Shown: positions 40,012 through 50,189 of the stretch, one piece after another
How the letters are laid out: each line of letters opens with the position of its first letter
Numbering within the stretch: the stretch's first letter is position 1
From: Psychrobacter sp. Cmf 22.2
GTDB lineage: Bacteria > Pseudomonadota > Gammaproteobacteria > Pseudomonadales > Moraxellaceae
Reading direction: 5' to 3'
NCBI RefSeq assembly: GCF_001921745.1
Contig: NZ_MRYA01000002.1
Location: forward strand, 1 to 64,000
DNA length: 64,000 nt
Notes under the pieces: generated by a model
Database searches by the model: none
Told to the model about the DNA's origin: nothing
Seen by the model: the letters and a program-made list of their open reading frames with translations, nothing else
Program-made: the position numbers and the translations under genes

Positions 40012-41178
40012 TTAGAATAGGTTCTGCGCCCAGCGTACCACATGCTGCCACATCCGGCTCATAAAGCCTGATTGTTCGATGTCAGTGGTGGCTACAATAG
40101 GTACTGAAGCTACTGCCTTACCATCAATAACTGCTAGCATTTTGCCAATCTTTTGACCTTTTTTGATAGGAGCTTCTATACTTTCAGGGATATCGACGAC
40201 TGTAGTAATCTTATTTTTTTGTGTTTTAGTGGTTAAGACCTGTAGGGTATCGCCTGTTGCCAGCTCTACCTCGTCTGCCTCACCAAACCATACTGGCAGC
40301 TTACTGACAAACTGATTGGACGGTGCTTTTGTCACTGTGGTGAAATGGCCGAAGCCCCAGTTAAGAAGCTCTCGCGACTGATCTGCACGTGCTTGTGGAC
40401 TTTCGGTTCCCATAATCACAGATATGAGACGCATATCATCACGATTACTAGAAGCAACTAAGCAGTAGCCTGCTGCATTAGTATGTCCTGTTTTTAGACC
40501 ATCTACTGTAGGGTCTGTAGCCAGTAGCGCGTTACGATTGCCTTGAGTGATACCATTATAGGTAAACTCTTTTTCAGCATAGATGTCATAGTATTCACCA
40601 CTATTTTTTATAATAGCGCGAGCAAGCTTTGCCAAATCAAGTGCTGAAGCTTGGTGACCTTCATCAGGCATGCCTGTTGCATTCACAAAATGCGTATTAT
40701 CCATGCCAAGCTTTTCGGCTTGCTCATTCATCAATATTGCAAATGAGCTTTCGCTACCTGCAATATGTTCAGCCATCGCTTTTGAGGCATCATTGCCTGA
40801 TTGAATAATGATACCGCGTAGCATATCGATGACACTAGCAGTTTTATTTACTGGCACATACATACAAGATTGGCTGCTACTACCGCGACACCATGCATTC
40901 TTGCTCATTAGCACTTGTTCATCTTCGGTCAAATCACCTGAGCTTAGACGTTGCTCGATGATGTAACTGGTCATCATTTTGGTTAATGAAGCTGGAGGAA
41001 GAGGCTGGTTGGCATTTTTTTGCGCTAATATCTCACCAGTATTATAGTCCATTAATACGTAGGCGGTATTGTCCATCTCTGGAGGTTGAATAGCAGCATT
41101 AGCAATGATTGCACTCAAAGATAAGCTGACACCAACGACTACTTGTACCAGCTGTTGTTTTACACGCTTTACTGTCAT
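40012..41178 (-). CDS. dacC: D-alanyl-D-alanine carboxypeptidase (PBP5/6 family)
   Basis: PBP5-type enzymes trim the terminal D-alanine of peptidoglycan stem peptides in the periplasm. The 388-residue protein has a signal peptide ending near AIIANA-AIQ (residue 29), the active-site SLTK near residues 65-68, SGN near 127-129 and KTG near 227-229, then a PBP5 C-terminal domain and an amphipathic membrane-anchoring tail (QHVVRWAQNLF). All catalytic boxes are intact. The choice of dacC rather than dacA is by convention only. It is convergent with the sensor kinase. Confidence 0.92.
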   Translation of the reverse strand: MTVKRVKQQLVQVVVGVSLSLSAIIANAAIQPPEMDNTAYVLMDYNTGEILAQKNANQPLPPASLTKMMTSYIIEQRLSSGDLTEDEQVLMSKNAWCRGSSSQSCMYVPVNKTASVIDMLRGIIIQSGNDASKAMAEHIAGSESSFAILMNEQAEKLGMDNTHFVNATGMPDEGHQASALDLAKLARAIIKNSGEYYDIYAEKEFTYNGITQGNRNALLATDPTVDGLKTGHTNAAGYCLVASSNRDDMRLISVIMGTESPQARADQSRELLNWGFGHFTTVTKAPSNQFVSKLPVWFGEADEVELATGDTLQVLTTKTQKNKITTVVDIPESIEAPIKKGQKIGKMLAVIDGKAVASVPIVATTDIEQSGFMSRMWQHVVRWAQNLF

Positions 41179-41599
41179 AGATTGTTACACCACATCATGA
41201 AACCCAATGTATCTATCGCCATTCATACTTATAAAAGTATTTGAAGATGACGATTGACATAAAATTAAGGCCTTATCTTAGCAAAATGCTAACCAATGGG
41301 GAAACAATAAATACGATAAAAAAGATATTAGCAATATAGAGGAGGGTAGCCGAAAAAAACAGCGTATGGCAAGGCCGTCAAGTCCATACTATAGGATTTA
41401 ACTGGAATAAAAGAGAGACTATTTAAGTAGTAGGTTAGCGCAAAAAGCTTACTCCTCTCACGATTAATTTTTAAAGTGAAAGGAGCAAGCTTGGTTTATA
41501 CAAATCATCATGCAAGGCGTATTAGCTATTGGTTAACACTTTTATACTTAGATAGTTAAGCGCTTAGTCAGAGTATTTTATTTTGCGCGCAGTTAGCAG
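41179..41599. other. Intergenic upstream of dacC
   Basis: About 420 bases with no supported gene; dacC and the small secreted protein are both read leftwards, so this should hold the dacC promoter. No clear terminator or repeat was seen. Confidence 0.5.
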
Positions 41600-42037
41600 T
41601 TAGTATTGTGCATTTGCTAAGTCTTCGCATAAGGCTTTGTTGTCTTGTTTGGAGAACCCAAGCGTCCAGCTACGAATACTTTGCAAAATTTGACGATAAT
41701 CTTGTTGCGTTGATAAGTACTGTATAGCAGCCTTCGGATCTTCTAAAGACGGCATAAGCTCATGCAATTGTATATTATAAGATTTATAAAAACGTTGTCT
41801 TTGTCTTTTGTTTAGCATCGGTGGACAAATTTCAGACAGTACTTGCATAACAGCAATTTCATGTTTAGTAATACTAACGCCAGACATATCCAGAGGAATG
41901 GTAGATACATTATTACTAGCTGCATTGGACGTTTGAGCTAACATTGAAGCAGAGGCTATTAACCCAATAATGCCAATCTTTGAAGCTGATTTTAAAACTA
42001 TTCTTGTCGTTATAGATAATATCGATTGATTCTTCAT
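41600..42037 (-). CDS. Small secreted protein of unknown function
   Basis: I do not recognise a function. The 145-residue protein has a signal-peptide-like N-terminus (basic MKNQSILSITTRIVLKSASK, hydrophobic core to about residue 34, cleavage probably after SNA near 39) and a helical mature part with two cysteines (EICPPML and ALCEDL) that could pair. It may be a lineage-specific periplasmic protein of Moraxellaceae. It stands alone, with long intergenic stretches on both sides. Confidence 0.65.
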   Translation of the reverse strand: MKNQSILSITTRIVLKSASKIGIIGLIASASMLAQTSNAASNNVSTIPLDMSGVSITKHEIAVMQVLSEICPPMLNKRQRQRFYKSYNIQLHELMPSLEDPKAAIQYLSTQQDYRQILQSIRSWTLGFSKQDNKALCEDLANAQY

Positions 42038-42720
42038 TCGGTATCACACTCGCTTTACATTATTTAATGGTGTTATGGTAATGGGAAAAAAAATAAAAGT
42101 CACATAAAATATTGACTTATGTGTAGATATATTGTGACTTAAGGTCGATTGATAGCAACATATCAGTAGCATCTGTCCCTAAGTTACATAAGCCTTAATA
42201 GATAACAGTCTATTGTTGTTCGTTGTTGCCTATTGTAACGAAAAAATAGGCCAAAAGATAACCAACTGGTGTTGGTGCATACATTCATAAAAGCGAATTT
42301 TATAAGATTAAACGCATGAACAAGCTTTTGCGAGTATAGTCTCAACTATTTGATTATACTTGATTTTAAGACAGTAAGTGAGAGGTTTGTTTATGACTAT
42401 GCTTGGTTGAGGTATAATCTTTTTCCATGTCGTATAGTAGTCCGATAAATGTAGGCTTACTTATTGCCACTACTGCGAACCGATAAATCTATTTTAGACC
42501 CTGATATGTCATTACATGTTTTTCATTTTTCACTTTCTATATTTTGATTTATTTGTTAAGCGGTGTTACACAAAAGTCGTCTCTTACATCAAGATATCGG
42601 TTTATGCTACATGTTTTTAATTGCTAATATCTATGAGATAGCTGGCTATAAGTCAATAGTAATCAGTGATAATACTTAAGTCTGTTGCCAAAAAATAAGT
42701 TATAACTATATTGAGCTGCC
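42038..42720. other. Divergent intergenic region before surE
   Basis: About 680 bases without a gene. It is AT-rich and should contain promoters for surE and for the minus-strand secreted protein. I see no convincing RNA gene or terminator. Confidence 0.5.
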
Positions 42721-43614
42721 ATGAAGTTTTTAATCAGTAATGATGATGGAATACACGCGCCAGGATTGTTGGCGTTATACCAAGCCCTTTGCCAAATCGG
42801 AGAAGTTATAGTTGTTGCACCCAATGAAGAGCAGAGCGGCAGTGCCAGCTCGCTTCATATTTCTCAGCCCTTGTATCCTCATGTCTTGCCATCAGGGTTT
42901 ATTGCGGTTAATGGCTCACCTGCAGACTGTGTCTACCTTGCGCTCCATGAGCTTTATCCTGATACTCAATTCGATTGCGTCATCACGGGTATTAATTCAG
43001 GCGCAAACTTAGGGCAAGACGTCTTGTTTTCGGGTACCTTTGGTGCCGCGTTGACCGCTCAGCTCTTTGGCGTCCCAGCGATTGCAACTTCATTGGTGGG
43101 TCATAGGATTAAAGGCAATGGACAGGATCAAACCAGCCACTATCAAATGGCAGCAAACGAGATCGTCAAAATATTGACCAAAACGCCTATATTGGAGGAG
43201 CTCAAACGTTTGCCGTATCATGTGCTTAATATTAATATTCCAAACGTAGATACGGCTGAGGGTATTATGGGACGCAAAATCACGCGTCTGGGACATAGCC
43301 TAATAGAAAAGCCCGTATATCATATGGTCGATCCACGTGGCCGTGATGCTTATTGGTTGTGTTTGAAAAAATGCCAGAATCTGCCGACCAAAGAGTATGT
43401 GGACGCTTCTATTAATACGTCTATTGATAGCTCTGTGAATGATTGTGTCAGTGACAATCCTAAGCTTGAAGGTCAACCGAGAGCAGACAGTAATGACATA
43501 AATATTTATACAGATGATAAGGCGGTAGCAGCAGGTTATATCAGCTTATCCCCCGTACGCTTGCATCATACACCAGCGTCTACGCTCAATAAGTTTTCGG
43601 CTTTAGCATTATAA
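42721..43614 (+). CDS. surE: 5'/3'-nucleotidase SurE with C-terminal insertion
   Basis: SurE is a metal-dependent nucleoside monophosphate phosphatase linked to stationary-phase survival. The 297-residue protein has the metal-binding NDDG at residues 7-10, EEQSGSASSLH near 40-50 and SGINSGANLGQDVLFSGTFG near 90-110. It is about 45 residues longer than usual because of a polar stretch (about 222-262) rich in serine, asparagine and aspartate just before the conserved GYISLSPVRL. No strong ribosome-binding site precedes the ATG. nlpD follows, as in many gamma-proteobacteria. Confidence 0.93.
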   Translation: MKFLISNDDGIHAPGLLALYQALCQIGEVIVVAPNEEQSGSASSLHISQPLYPHVLPSGFIAVNGSPADCVYLALHELYPDTQFDCVITGINSGANLGQDVLFSGTFGAALTAQLFGVPAIATSLVGHRIKGNGQDQTSHYQMAANEIVKILTKTPILEELKRLPYHVLNINIPNVDTAEGIMGRKITRLGHSLIEKPVYHMVDPRGRDAYWLCLKKCQNLPTKEYVDASINTSIDSSVNDCVSDNPKLEGQPRADSNDINIYTDDKAVAAGYISLSPVRLHHTPASTLNKFSALAL

Positions 43615-43668
43615 TTTATCATTAGGATTGAGGTTTGATGAAACAGAGGCTGCTTTTAGCTGCTTTTA

Positions 43669-43812
43669 TAAATAGAGTCGTATTCTATAAATAGAGTCTT
43701 ATTATGGTTATAATAGCGGCGGTACAACTCTATAAACGGTAAAGATAACAACACGATAGACGTGAGCACTATATTGTGAGTACTATAAAGAACGTGAGCA
43801 CTATAAAGAATA
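43669..43812. repeat. Short imperfect tandem repeats upstream of the LytM gene
   Basis: Two families occur in the surE-nlpD gap: ATAAATAGAGTCxTATT twice near 43669-43704, and an 18-base unit GTGAGCACTATAAAGAA three times in variant form near 43761-43810. The second abuts the ribosome-binding region of the LysM/LytM gene. Confidence 0.7.
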
Positions 43813-43823
43813 GGAAACCTTGT

Positions 43824-44603
43824 ATGAAGAAGCTTATTTCTGGGTCACAGTTAGCGACTGCTGCTTTAGTCGGAACGCTGGCAGTTGCGATAACAGGCTG
43901 CGCCACTAAGCCGACCTATCAAAATTCTGCACGACCAGCCCCTAAAATTATTACCAATAGTCAAGGTGTCCCCAACTATCATCTTGTAAAACGTGGCGAT
44001 ACGGTTAGCCAGATTGCTTCACGTTATCGCTTAAATTATCGTCAAATCGGAGCGCTGAACGGCCTTGATAGCAAGTATACTATCTATAGTGGCCAATGGC
44101 TCAAGCTTTGGCATGGTGAACAAAGCGCGCCCACACGTCCTGCTAGTAACAACAACTATAACGTTGCCACTACGCCTACGACACCGCCGCCTACGACAGG
44201 CTCGGCACCTGTTTATGAAGTAACTGCCAATTCGACCGCTGGCTACGAGTATCCTAGTCGTAATCAAGTCCTTCGTAATTTTGATGCTGCATCTGGCAAC
44301 ATGGGCATGTGGTTTGCCGGTAGAGAAGGTGATCCAGTACTTGCCAGTCAAAGTGGAACGGTACTATACGCGGGTGATGGGCTAACCGAGTATGGTAATC
44401 TTATTATGATTCGTCATAGTGGTGATTACATTACCGCTTATGCGCATAATAGCCAACTACTGGTTAGAGAAGGCGAAGCGGTACAGCGTGGCCAACGTAT
44501 TGCTAGTATGGGTAGTAGTGGCCAGACCAATCAAGTAGCACTACAGTTTCAAGTACGCCTAAATGGTAACCCTATAGATCCGCGTGCCGTTTTAGGACGC
44601 TAA
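43824..44603 (+). CDS. nlpD: NlpD-like LysM/LytM lipoprotein lacking zinc ligands
   Basis: This 259-residue lipoprotein (lipobox AITGC, cysteine near 26) has one LysM motif (VKRGDTVSQIASRYRLNYRQ near 52-71) and a C-terminal LytM/M23-type domain. The zinc-binding positions are changed: GREGDPVLA replaces the usual HxxxD region and ALQFQVR replaces HLHFE, so it should not cut peptidoglycan itself. NlpD-type proteins of this kind activate amidases during cell separation. GGAAA precedes the ATG; a longer frame from 43776 reads through the repeat region and is not preferred. Next to surE, as usual, but no rpoS follows. Confidence 0.88.
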   Translation: MKKLISGSQLATAALVGTLAVAITGCATKPTYQNSARPAPKIITNSQGVPNYHLVKRGDTVSQIASRYRLNYRQIGALNGLDSKYTIYSGQWLKLWHGEQSAPTRPASNNNYNVATTPTTPPPTTGSAPVYEVTANSTAGYEYPSRNQVLRNFDAASGNMGMWFAGREGDPVLASQSGTVLYAGDGLTEYGNLIMIRHSGDYITAYAHNSQLLVREGEAVQRGQRIASMGSSGQTNQVALQFQVRLNGNPIDPRAVLGR

Positions 44604-44690
44604 GGCGTTATTCAACTAAGCTGCTGTTTAGCCTAGGTGTTATTTAGCCTAAGTTAAAAAGAAGCAAATTAAGAGCTACCGTATACTTAT

Positions 44691-44751
44691 AACCTGTCAC
44701 TACTTTTCATATCGTTGCAAAGCTTTATGAAAAGTGGTGATAGGTTTTTTT
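44691..44751 (+). terminator. Strong rho-independent terminator after nlpD
   Basis: A stem of about 20 bases (AACCTGTCACTACTTTTCATA with its near-perfect complement at 44726-44746) is followed by seven Ts. Confidence 0.88.
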
Positions 44752-44845
44752 ATAGAGTGTCGAAATGCTTTAGAGATAACCTGTTAATCAAGCTTGTTTT
44801 TTTGTCTAGACAGCTTTTGACCGAAATTTGAGGCCATATTTTATA

Positions 44846-47032
44846 ATGACTACTACGATTTTTGACACGCAAAGCTATACATATCCGCAGAATTTTGAGG
44901 AGATACAACCTAAGCTTACGCGTCTGCAAAAAGCGATTAAAAAGCTCGAGGCAAATCTAATAGATGCTAATAACGATGCAAGTATTGAGCTGCTAAATCA
45001 AAGATTGAGTAGTGATTTGGAATTAAAAGTGGACTATGTCAGTGAGCTAAATCCAAACCAACTGCTTGCAGCCACTACTATTGAAGGAAAGGTGTTGGTC
45101 ATCGCTGGTGCTGGCTCTGGTAAAACCAAAACGTTAACCTATCGCACAAGCTATCTGTTAGAAAATAGCGTGAACCCCAAAAGTATCTTGCTACTGACCT
45201 TTACTCGCAAAGCGGCGAATGAGATAAAAAGTCGCGCTAAAGTCTTATTAGCTGATACGTTATCAGACGATGACTTGGCAAAAGACAGACTACCGACCAG
45301 TAAAGCATTAAACGATATCACCAGTGGCACTTTTCATTCATTCTGCAATATGCTATTGCGTCAATACTCAGGACTGCTCGGTATCAATCCACGGTTTACT
45401 ATCTTGGACACAGGCGATAGCGAGGATGCCATCGATTTAATTCATAAAGAAAAAAAGTATCCTGCGCAAGCCAAAAGCCAAGCCTTTCCTCGTAAAAAGA
45501 CCTTACAAAACATCATCTCTACTTCTAGAAATAAACGCATTCATATCCGCGACTTAATCGAAAGTAATTATCCTGATATCGCCGTACATATTCCCATTAT
45601 TGAGCAATTAGCAATTGACTTTCATGAGTACAAGCGTGCCAATCATCTCTATGATTTTGATGACATCATTAGCCAAGTCGTGCGCCATTTAAAGACCAAT
45701 GACACCTTTCGCCAAATGCTACAAAGTCAATATCGTTACATCATGGTTGATGAATATCAAGATACCAATATTCCGCAAAAACAGCTGATAGATTTGATTT
45801 GTGAGCCTGAATCGGTATCACTGATGGTGGTCGGTGATGACAATCAAAGTATTTATGCGTTTCGCGGCGCAAACTATGAAAATATTCTACTGTTCGGTGA
45901 GACTTATCCCGAAGCCAAGCTCATTAAGCTGAAGCAAAACTATCGCAGTACGCCTGCTGTTTTAAATTATATCAATGCCTTGTCCGCGCAAATTACCTTG
46001 GGATATCAAAAGCAGCTCTATTCGAATGCGAGCATAACAGGTGACAAACCAGTGTTTAGTCGTTTAAGTGATGAAACCCGCGAGGCCAAATATATCGCTG
46101 ATAAAATCATAGAGCTAAAACCAGATCACGATTACAACGATTTTGCGGTACTTTGCCGCACCTCTTTTCAGTCCAATTATGTACAGTTAGAGTTTATGGA
46201 GCGCCGCATTCCATTTATCGTGGTAGGTGGTATTAAATTTATTGAGAGACGGCATGTCAAGGACGTATTGGCTTTTGTCAAAATACTCTATAACCCAAAT
46301 GACACCATTGCATGGCATCGTATTTTAACCTTGTTTAAAGGTGTAGGGGCAGTCACCGCGACTCGGTTGACCCAAGCGATTAATGCCGATAATAATTCAT
46401 TTGATCCCTTACTCACGACAAAGTTTGCCAAAAAAAGTGAGCAACTTGAGCCTTTATATCATACTTTAACTAAGGCAAGTCAAGCAGAATCAGTCGAGAC
46501 TATCATTGAACATGTTGTAGAGTTTTATGTCCCTATTCTAAAAACGTTAGAGGAAAACTGGCGTGAGCGCAATGAAGACTTTCGGGTACTTAAAAACTTA
46601 GCGACAGAGTACAGCAGCCTTGATAATTTTTTAGAAAATCTGGCGCTCGATCCACCCAATGACTCAGTAGCGTCGACCAGTCAACCAGAAGAAGATGACA
46701 AAGACAAAGTGACGATTTCGACCATTCATAGTGCCAAAGGGCTAGAGTGGCCAGTAGTCTTTGTCAACTCATTAGTCGATGGTATTACGCCGCACCATCG
46801 CTCTTTGTCTGACTTTGAGGAGCTAGAAGAGGAGCGTAAATTATTCTATGTGGCTTGTAGTCGTGCTAAGAGCAGATTGTACCTGACTGCTCCAGATTAT
46901 TTTGCCAGTTATTCAGGGTATTTTGACAAGCCGTCACGATTTATCGCTGAGTTATCGTCTGATGAGGTGGAGGTTAAGCGCTCTAGGAAGTCGTTAGAGA
47001 TGCTGGCGAGTGATGATCCCGTGTGGTGGTGA
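44846..47032 (+). CDS. UvrD/Rep-family superfamily 1 DNA helicase
   Basis: This 728-residue ATP-dependent helicase has motif I AGAGSGKTKTLTYR near residues 88-101, motif II DEYQDTN near 305, motif III GDDNQSIYAFRGA near 332-344, QNYRST (motif IV), TIHSAKGLEWP near 628 (motif V) and LFYVACSRAKSRL near 668 (motif VI). The N-terminal 70 residues are an extra helical extension. It is shorter than the E. coli RecB-type enzymes and closer to UvrD/Rep/PcrA in plan. An in-frame TTG six codons upstream was not used. Exact repair or replication role is not known. It lies directly upstream of the VgrG module but has ordinary core composition. Confidence 0.9.
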   Translation: MTTTIFDTQSYTYPQNFEEIQPKLTRLQKAIKKLEANLIDANNDASIELLNQRLSSDLELKVDYVSELNPNQLLAATTIEGKVLVIAGAGSGKTKTLTYRTSYLLENSVNPKSILLLTFTRKAANEIKSRAKVLLADTLSDDDLAKDRLPTSKALNDITSGTFHSFCNMLLRQYSGLLGINPRFTILDTGDSEDAIDLIHKEKKYPAQAKSQAFPRKKTLQNIISTSRNKRIHIRDLIESNYPDIAVHIPIIEQLAIDFHEYKRANHLYDFDDIISQVVRHLKTNDTFRQMLQSQYRYIMVDEYQDTNIPQKQLIDLICEPESVSLMVVGDDNQSIYAFRGANYENILLFGETYPEAKLIKLKQNYRSTPAVLNYINALSAQITLGYQKQLYSNASITGDKPVFSRLSDETREAKYIADKIIELKPDHDYNDFAVLCRTSFQSNYVQLEFMERRIPFIVVGGIKFIERRHVKDVLAFVKILYNPNDTIAWHRILTLFKGVGAVTATRLTQAINADNNSFDPLLTTKFAKKSEQLEPLYHTLTKASQAESVETIIEHVVEFYVPILKTLEENWRERNEDFRVLKNLATEYSSLDNFLENLALDPPNDSVASTSQPEEDDKDKVTISTIHSAKGLEWPVVFVNSLVDGITPHHRSLSDFEELEEERKLFYVACSRAKSRLYLTAPDYFASYSGYFDKPSRFIAELSSDEVEVKRSRKSLEMLASDDPVWW

Positions 47033-47213
47033 TTGTTAAAAGCTTTAAGGCATTTAGTTTTTATTCTAAAAATGAAATATACAAGTATCCCTTCAATACT
47101 AATACTTGACAATATTTCAGTACTCTCTATACTTTTCTCATTGGACAGTTTAATAACTTTTGTTGATAAACTGTTAGTTTTGCTCTTACTGTAGCAATGA
47201 TGAGACTTTACTT

Positions 47214-50189
47214 ATGCCCTCACAAACTGCACGTCTGCACCAACTCAGCGTTGGCAGTGACATTTTAGCAACCACATCCCTTTATCCAAGTGCCTTTTTT
47301 TGGACAAGTAGCCTCAATCAAAGCGCCATTAGTCATATACTTGTGTTCAGTTATGACTTTTTAGATTCAAACGCTTGTTTATCCTTAATCAGCACCCCCG
47401 TCTGTTTAACCACGCTATCTGCAGCTCGAGAGCCTACTTGTCGCTGTGGACTCATTCAAGCCGTGCGCTACCATCGCTCAGATGGGGCCATGTACTTTTA
47501 CACCCTTAATATCGTCACTCCTGACTGGCAATTGACCCAGTCCATCCATACCCGCAGCTTTACCCATCAATCCACCCTAGATATCATCACCAGCATCCTT
47601 AGCGATTACGATTTTGACTGGCAGCTCTCAGAGCAACTACTCTCATCAGAGCCACTAACCACACAGCTCGCTATGCGTATCCAGTCTGATGTCAGCGATT
47701 ATGACTTTATTACCAGCTTGCTTGCTGATATTGGGGTCACCACCTATTGGGTATCAGGTGACTCAATAGATGAGCTGGGCTATTGGTCTTTAGTCAGTGC
47801 GCTAGACGAGAATGAATTATCACCACTTGACTATCGCTACGAGAAGTCTTCAGTACAGTCTGGTACAGACTCTGTTGACGAGCTACAGATGATCGCCAAG
47901 CAGTTAGGCACTCGCACCGTGGTGGTACGAGCGGATGGACTCGCTACTGATACTATCTATGAAGGCGTGGCAGATGACGACTCTCAGCTGGCACTAGATG
48001 ATACTGCTGTCTTATTAGGGGCACCATCTCGAGTATATAGCGATGAATCTGCTACCCGCTTAGCTGAGCAATGGGTACGCGCCAATGGCTGCAATAGAGA
48101 ATACTATAGTGCTACAGGTGCCATGCGTGGCATAAGTATCGGTAGCAGGGTTAGCATCAACAACTTACCTTCTATTGGCTATTTATCTACGTACTGTACC
48201 AGCATGACGATCGTCGGTATCGAACCTAACAGTGATAGCGTCTCCTACCACAACCAAGTGCTGATAAAAGACTGGCTTACGCGTACCACTAAGCAAACAA
48301 CGCAAACAGCGCAAACAACACTTAGCGCCATACCTGAGCATGGCTACGATATCGCACAAGACACCGGCATCTGGGTATCCGCCACACTATTAGACTCTGC
48401 TATTCCATACTGTCCTTATCCAAGCTTGCAGTCCTTTGTCAGCAGCACCTATACTGGTGTCACCCAAGCCCGTACCGGTGATCAGTCTGCCTCAAGGGCG
48501 CCAAGCTACGCTTCACAAGTGACCGATGACGGTCTGCAGCGCACCATCTCTACCCCCGTGTCCGCAGGTATCAGCCCACATGATGATGAGGTAACCCCGC
48601 CACTAAGAGCACTACAACTGTCCTCAGGTGCCACTCACGGTTGGCAGTTTGCCCCAAGACTCGGACAATCCGTCCTTTTAAACTACTGGTATGGCGATAT
48701 CGACAGCCCCGTGATCAGCCGCGCCCTCTATGACGGGATCGGCATGGGCGATAGTGACGACAATGACATCACTACCCGTGATGCCGGACTATCCAACAGA
48801 CATAACCTACAAGGCGGATCCTCGCCAAGATGGCATGGTGGTGGCCTTGGATACTCGCAAATCTGTGAGGATGATACTCATAGTGGCTGGATTTCTGGTA
48901 TTTCTCAATACGGACTGACCTCTGACTCTGAGGTTACACTAAGTTTTGATGACAGCCCGAACCAGATCGGCATGCAGTGGTCGGTCAACACTGCTAGTCG
49001 TGCCAACGCGCAAAACCCAACGACAACAGACAAAGCCACCTTTGCTCCTGATGAGCATGTGCTTGAATTAGGCGTGCTCCGTCATCGTTTTAGCAACCAT
49101 CAATCCAGCAATAGTGGACAGGGGATTAACCTCGCCACTGACCATGGACTACAAGCCACAGCGGATAGCGGAGTCTTGCTCTCCACCTTTGGTATCAGAC
49201 ACATGCAAAGCGAGCACGAGTCGGCTTGGGTGAATGATGCAGGACAACGACAGTTAAAACTCGGTGCTGAGCTGAGCGAGACCCTGATGGAAGCCAAACA
49301 AGCGCACTTGCAATCCACCCAAGAGATCAGTAGTGCTAACGCGTCTATAAAAGCCTTTGAAAACGCAGCGCAGGTGATCGATGAGACCCTACAAACTGAA
49401 GTCTTAGGTGCGTCCGATGTACTAGTAGTCAGCAAAGACAGTATTCTGGCATCAAGCAACAACACCCTAACCACAGCCGAGACCATCGTTAGACAATCTG
49501 GCAGTACGCAGTCCGATGTGGTGGCAGGCAACTATACCTTAACGGCAGATCGTATCGAGTCATTATCAGGTATTGCCGGACAAGCCGCTCTATCAGGACT
49601 GAATATTAGTGCTAATACCAAGCCCGTGGCGATACAAGCACAGGGCGGTGAGCTGCAATTGCACAGCCAACAATCCATGACCATCGGCAGTGAGTTGGGT
49701 CAGGTAAATATCGCAAGTCCTAAACGCATCAAGCTGCAAACCAACGCGGGGGCGTCACTGACCATTGATGAGAGCGGGATTAAGCTAGTGGCGCCTGGTG
49801 AGATTAAGATTAAGGCTGTTAAGAAGGCGTTAGTGAGTGGGGCTAGGGCGAATTATTCTGTACCGATGATGCCTGAAACCATTCCATTATTTAGTAATAA
49901 GTTGGATGTTTATGATTTATTTTATCAGCATAACTTTGATGACATTGAGTTTCAGATGCTACGACCTGATGGGCAGTTGATAGAAGGGGTGTTAGATGAG
50001 CATGGACGCACCGCTCCTGTGATTAGTGATAAAGAGGAAGAGGTTAATGTTTTAGTTGGCTTTAAAGATGTGGATTGGGGTATTGAATTTGCACCTGATG
50101 AAGAAAGTTCAGAATCTACCAAAAATAAAGATGACGAATTAAAACAAACTTTAGATCAGAACACTTCTCAGGAGAATAATAATGACTAA
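47214..50189 (+). CDS. vgrG: Type VI secretion VgrG/Rhs-type spike protein
   Basis: VgrG trimers form the tip of the T6SS needle and carry toxins into rival cells. The 991-residue protein has the gpD-like N-terminal half (TRSFTHQSTLDIITSIL near 117-133), a gp27/gp5 OB region (RALQLSSGATHGWQFAPRLG near 462), a VgrG-type helix-rich DUF2345 region (about 600-870) and a C-terminal extension with a beta domain (IEFQMLRPDGQLIEGV near 916-931) and an acidic tail. Its composition is less AT-rich than the cargo genes behind it. No T6SS core genes are in the window, so it is an orphan vgrG. It overlaps the next gene by eight bases, marking that gene as its cargo. Confidence 0.9.
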   Translation: MPSQTARLHQLSVGSDILATTSLYPSAFFWTSSLNQSAISHILVFSYDFLDSNACLSLISTPVCLTTLSAAREPTCRCGLIQAVRYHRSDGAMYFYTLNIVTPDWQLTQSIHTRSFTHQSTLDIITSILSDYDFDWQLSEQLLSSEPLTTQLAMRIQSDVSDYDFITSLLADIGVTTYWVSGDSIDELGYWSLVSALDENELSPLDYRYEKSSVQSGTDSVDELQMIAKQLGTRTVVVRADGLATDTIYEGVADDDSQLALDDTAVLLGAPSRVYSDESATRLAEQWVRANGCNREYYSATGAMRGISIGSRVSINNLPSIGYLSTYCTSMTIVGIEPNSDSVSYHNQVLIKDWLTRTTKQTTQTAQTTLSAIPEHGYDIAQDTGIWVSATLLDSAIPYCPYPSLQSFVSSTYTGVTQARTGDQSASRAPSYASQVTDDGLQRTISTPVSAGISPHDDEVTPPLRALQLSSGATHGWQFAPRLGQSVLLNYWYGDIDSPVISRALYDGIGMGDSDDNDITTRDAGLSNRHNLQGGSSPRWHGGGLGYSQICEDDTHSGWISGISQYGLTSDSEVTLSFDDSPNQIGMQWSVNTASRANAQNPTTTDKATFAPDEHVLELGVLRHRFSNHQSSNSGQGINLATDHGLQATADSGVLLSTFGIRHMQSEHESAWVNDAGQRQLKLGAELSETLMEAKQAHLQSTQEISSANASIKAFENAAQVIDETLQTEVLGASDVLVVSKDSILASSNNTLTTAETIVRQSGSTQSDVVAGNYTLTADRIESLSGIAGQAALSGLNISANTKPVAIQAQGGELQLHSQQSMTIGSELGQVNIASPKRIKLQTNAGASLTIDESGIKLVAPGEIKIKAVKKALVSGARANYSVPMMPETIPLFSNKLDVYDLFYQHNFDDIEFQMLRPDGQLIEGVLDEHGRTAPVISDKEEEVNVLVGFKDVDWGIEFAPDEESSESTKNKDDELKQTLDQNTSQENNND

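Noticed and set aside
49100..49531. 143-codon minus-strand frame inside vgrG
   Set aside because: It is the antisense shadow of a long, clearly coding gene and shows no domain.
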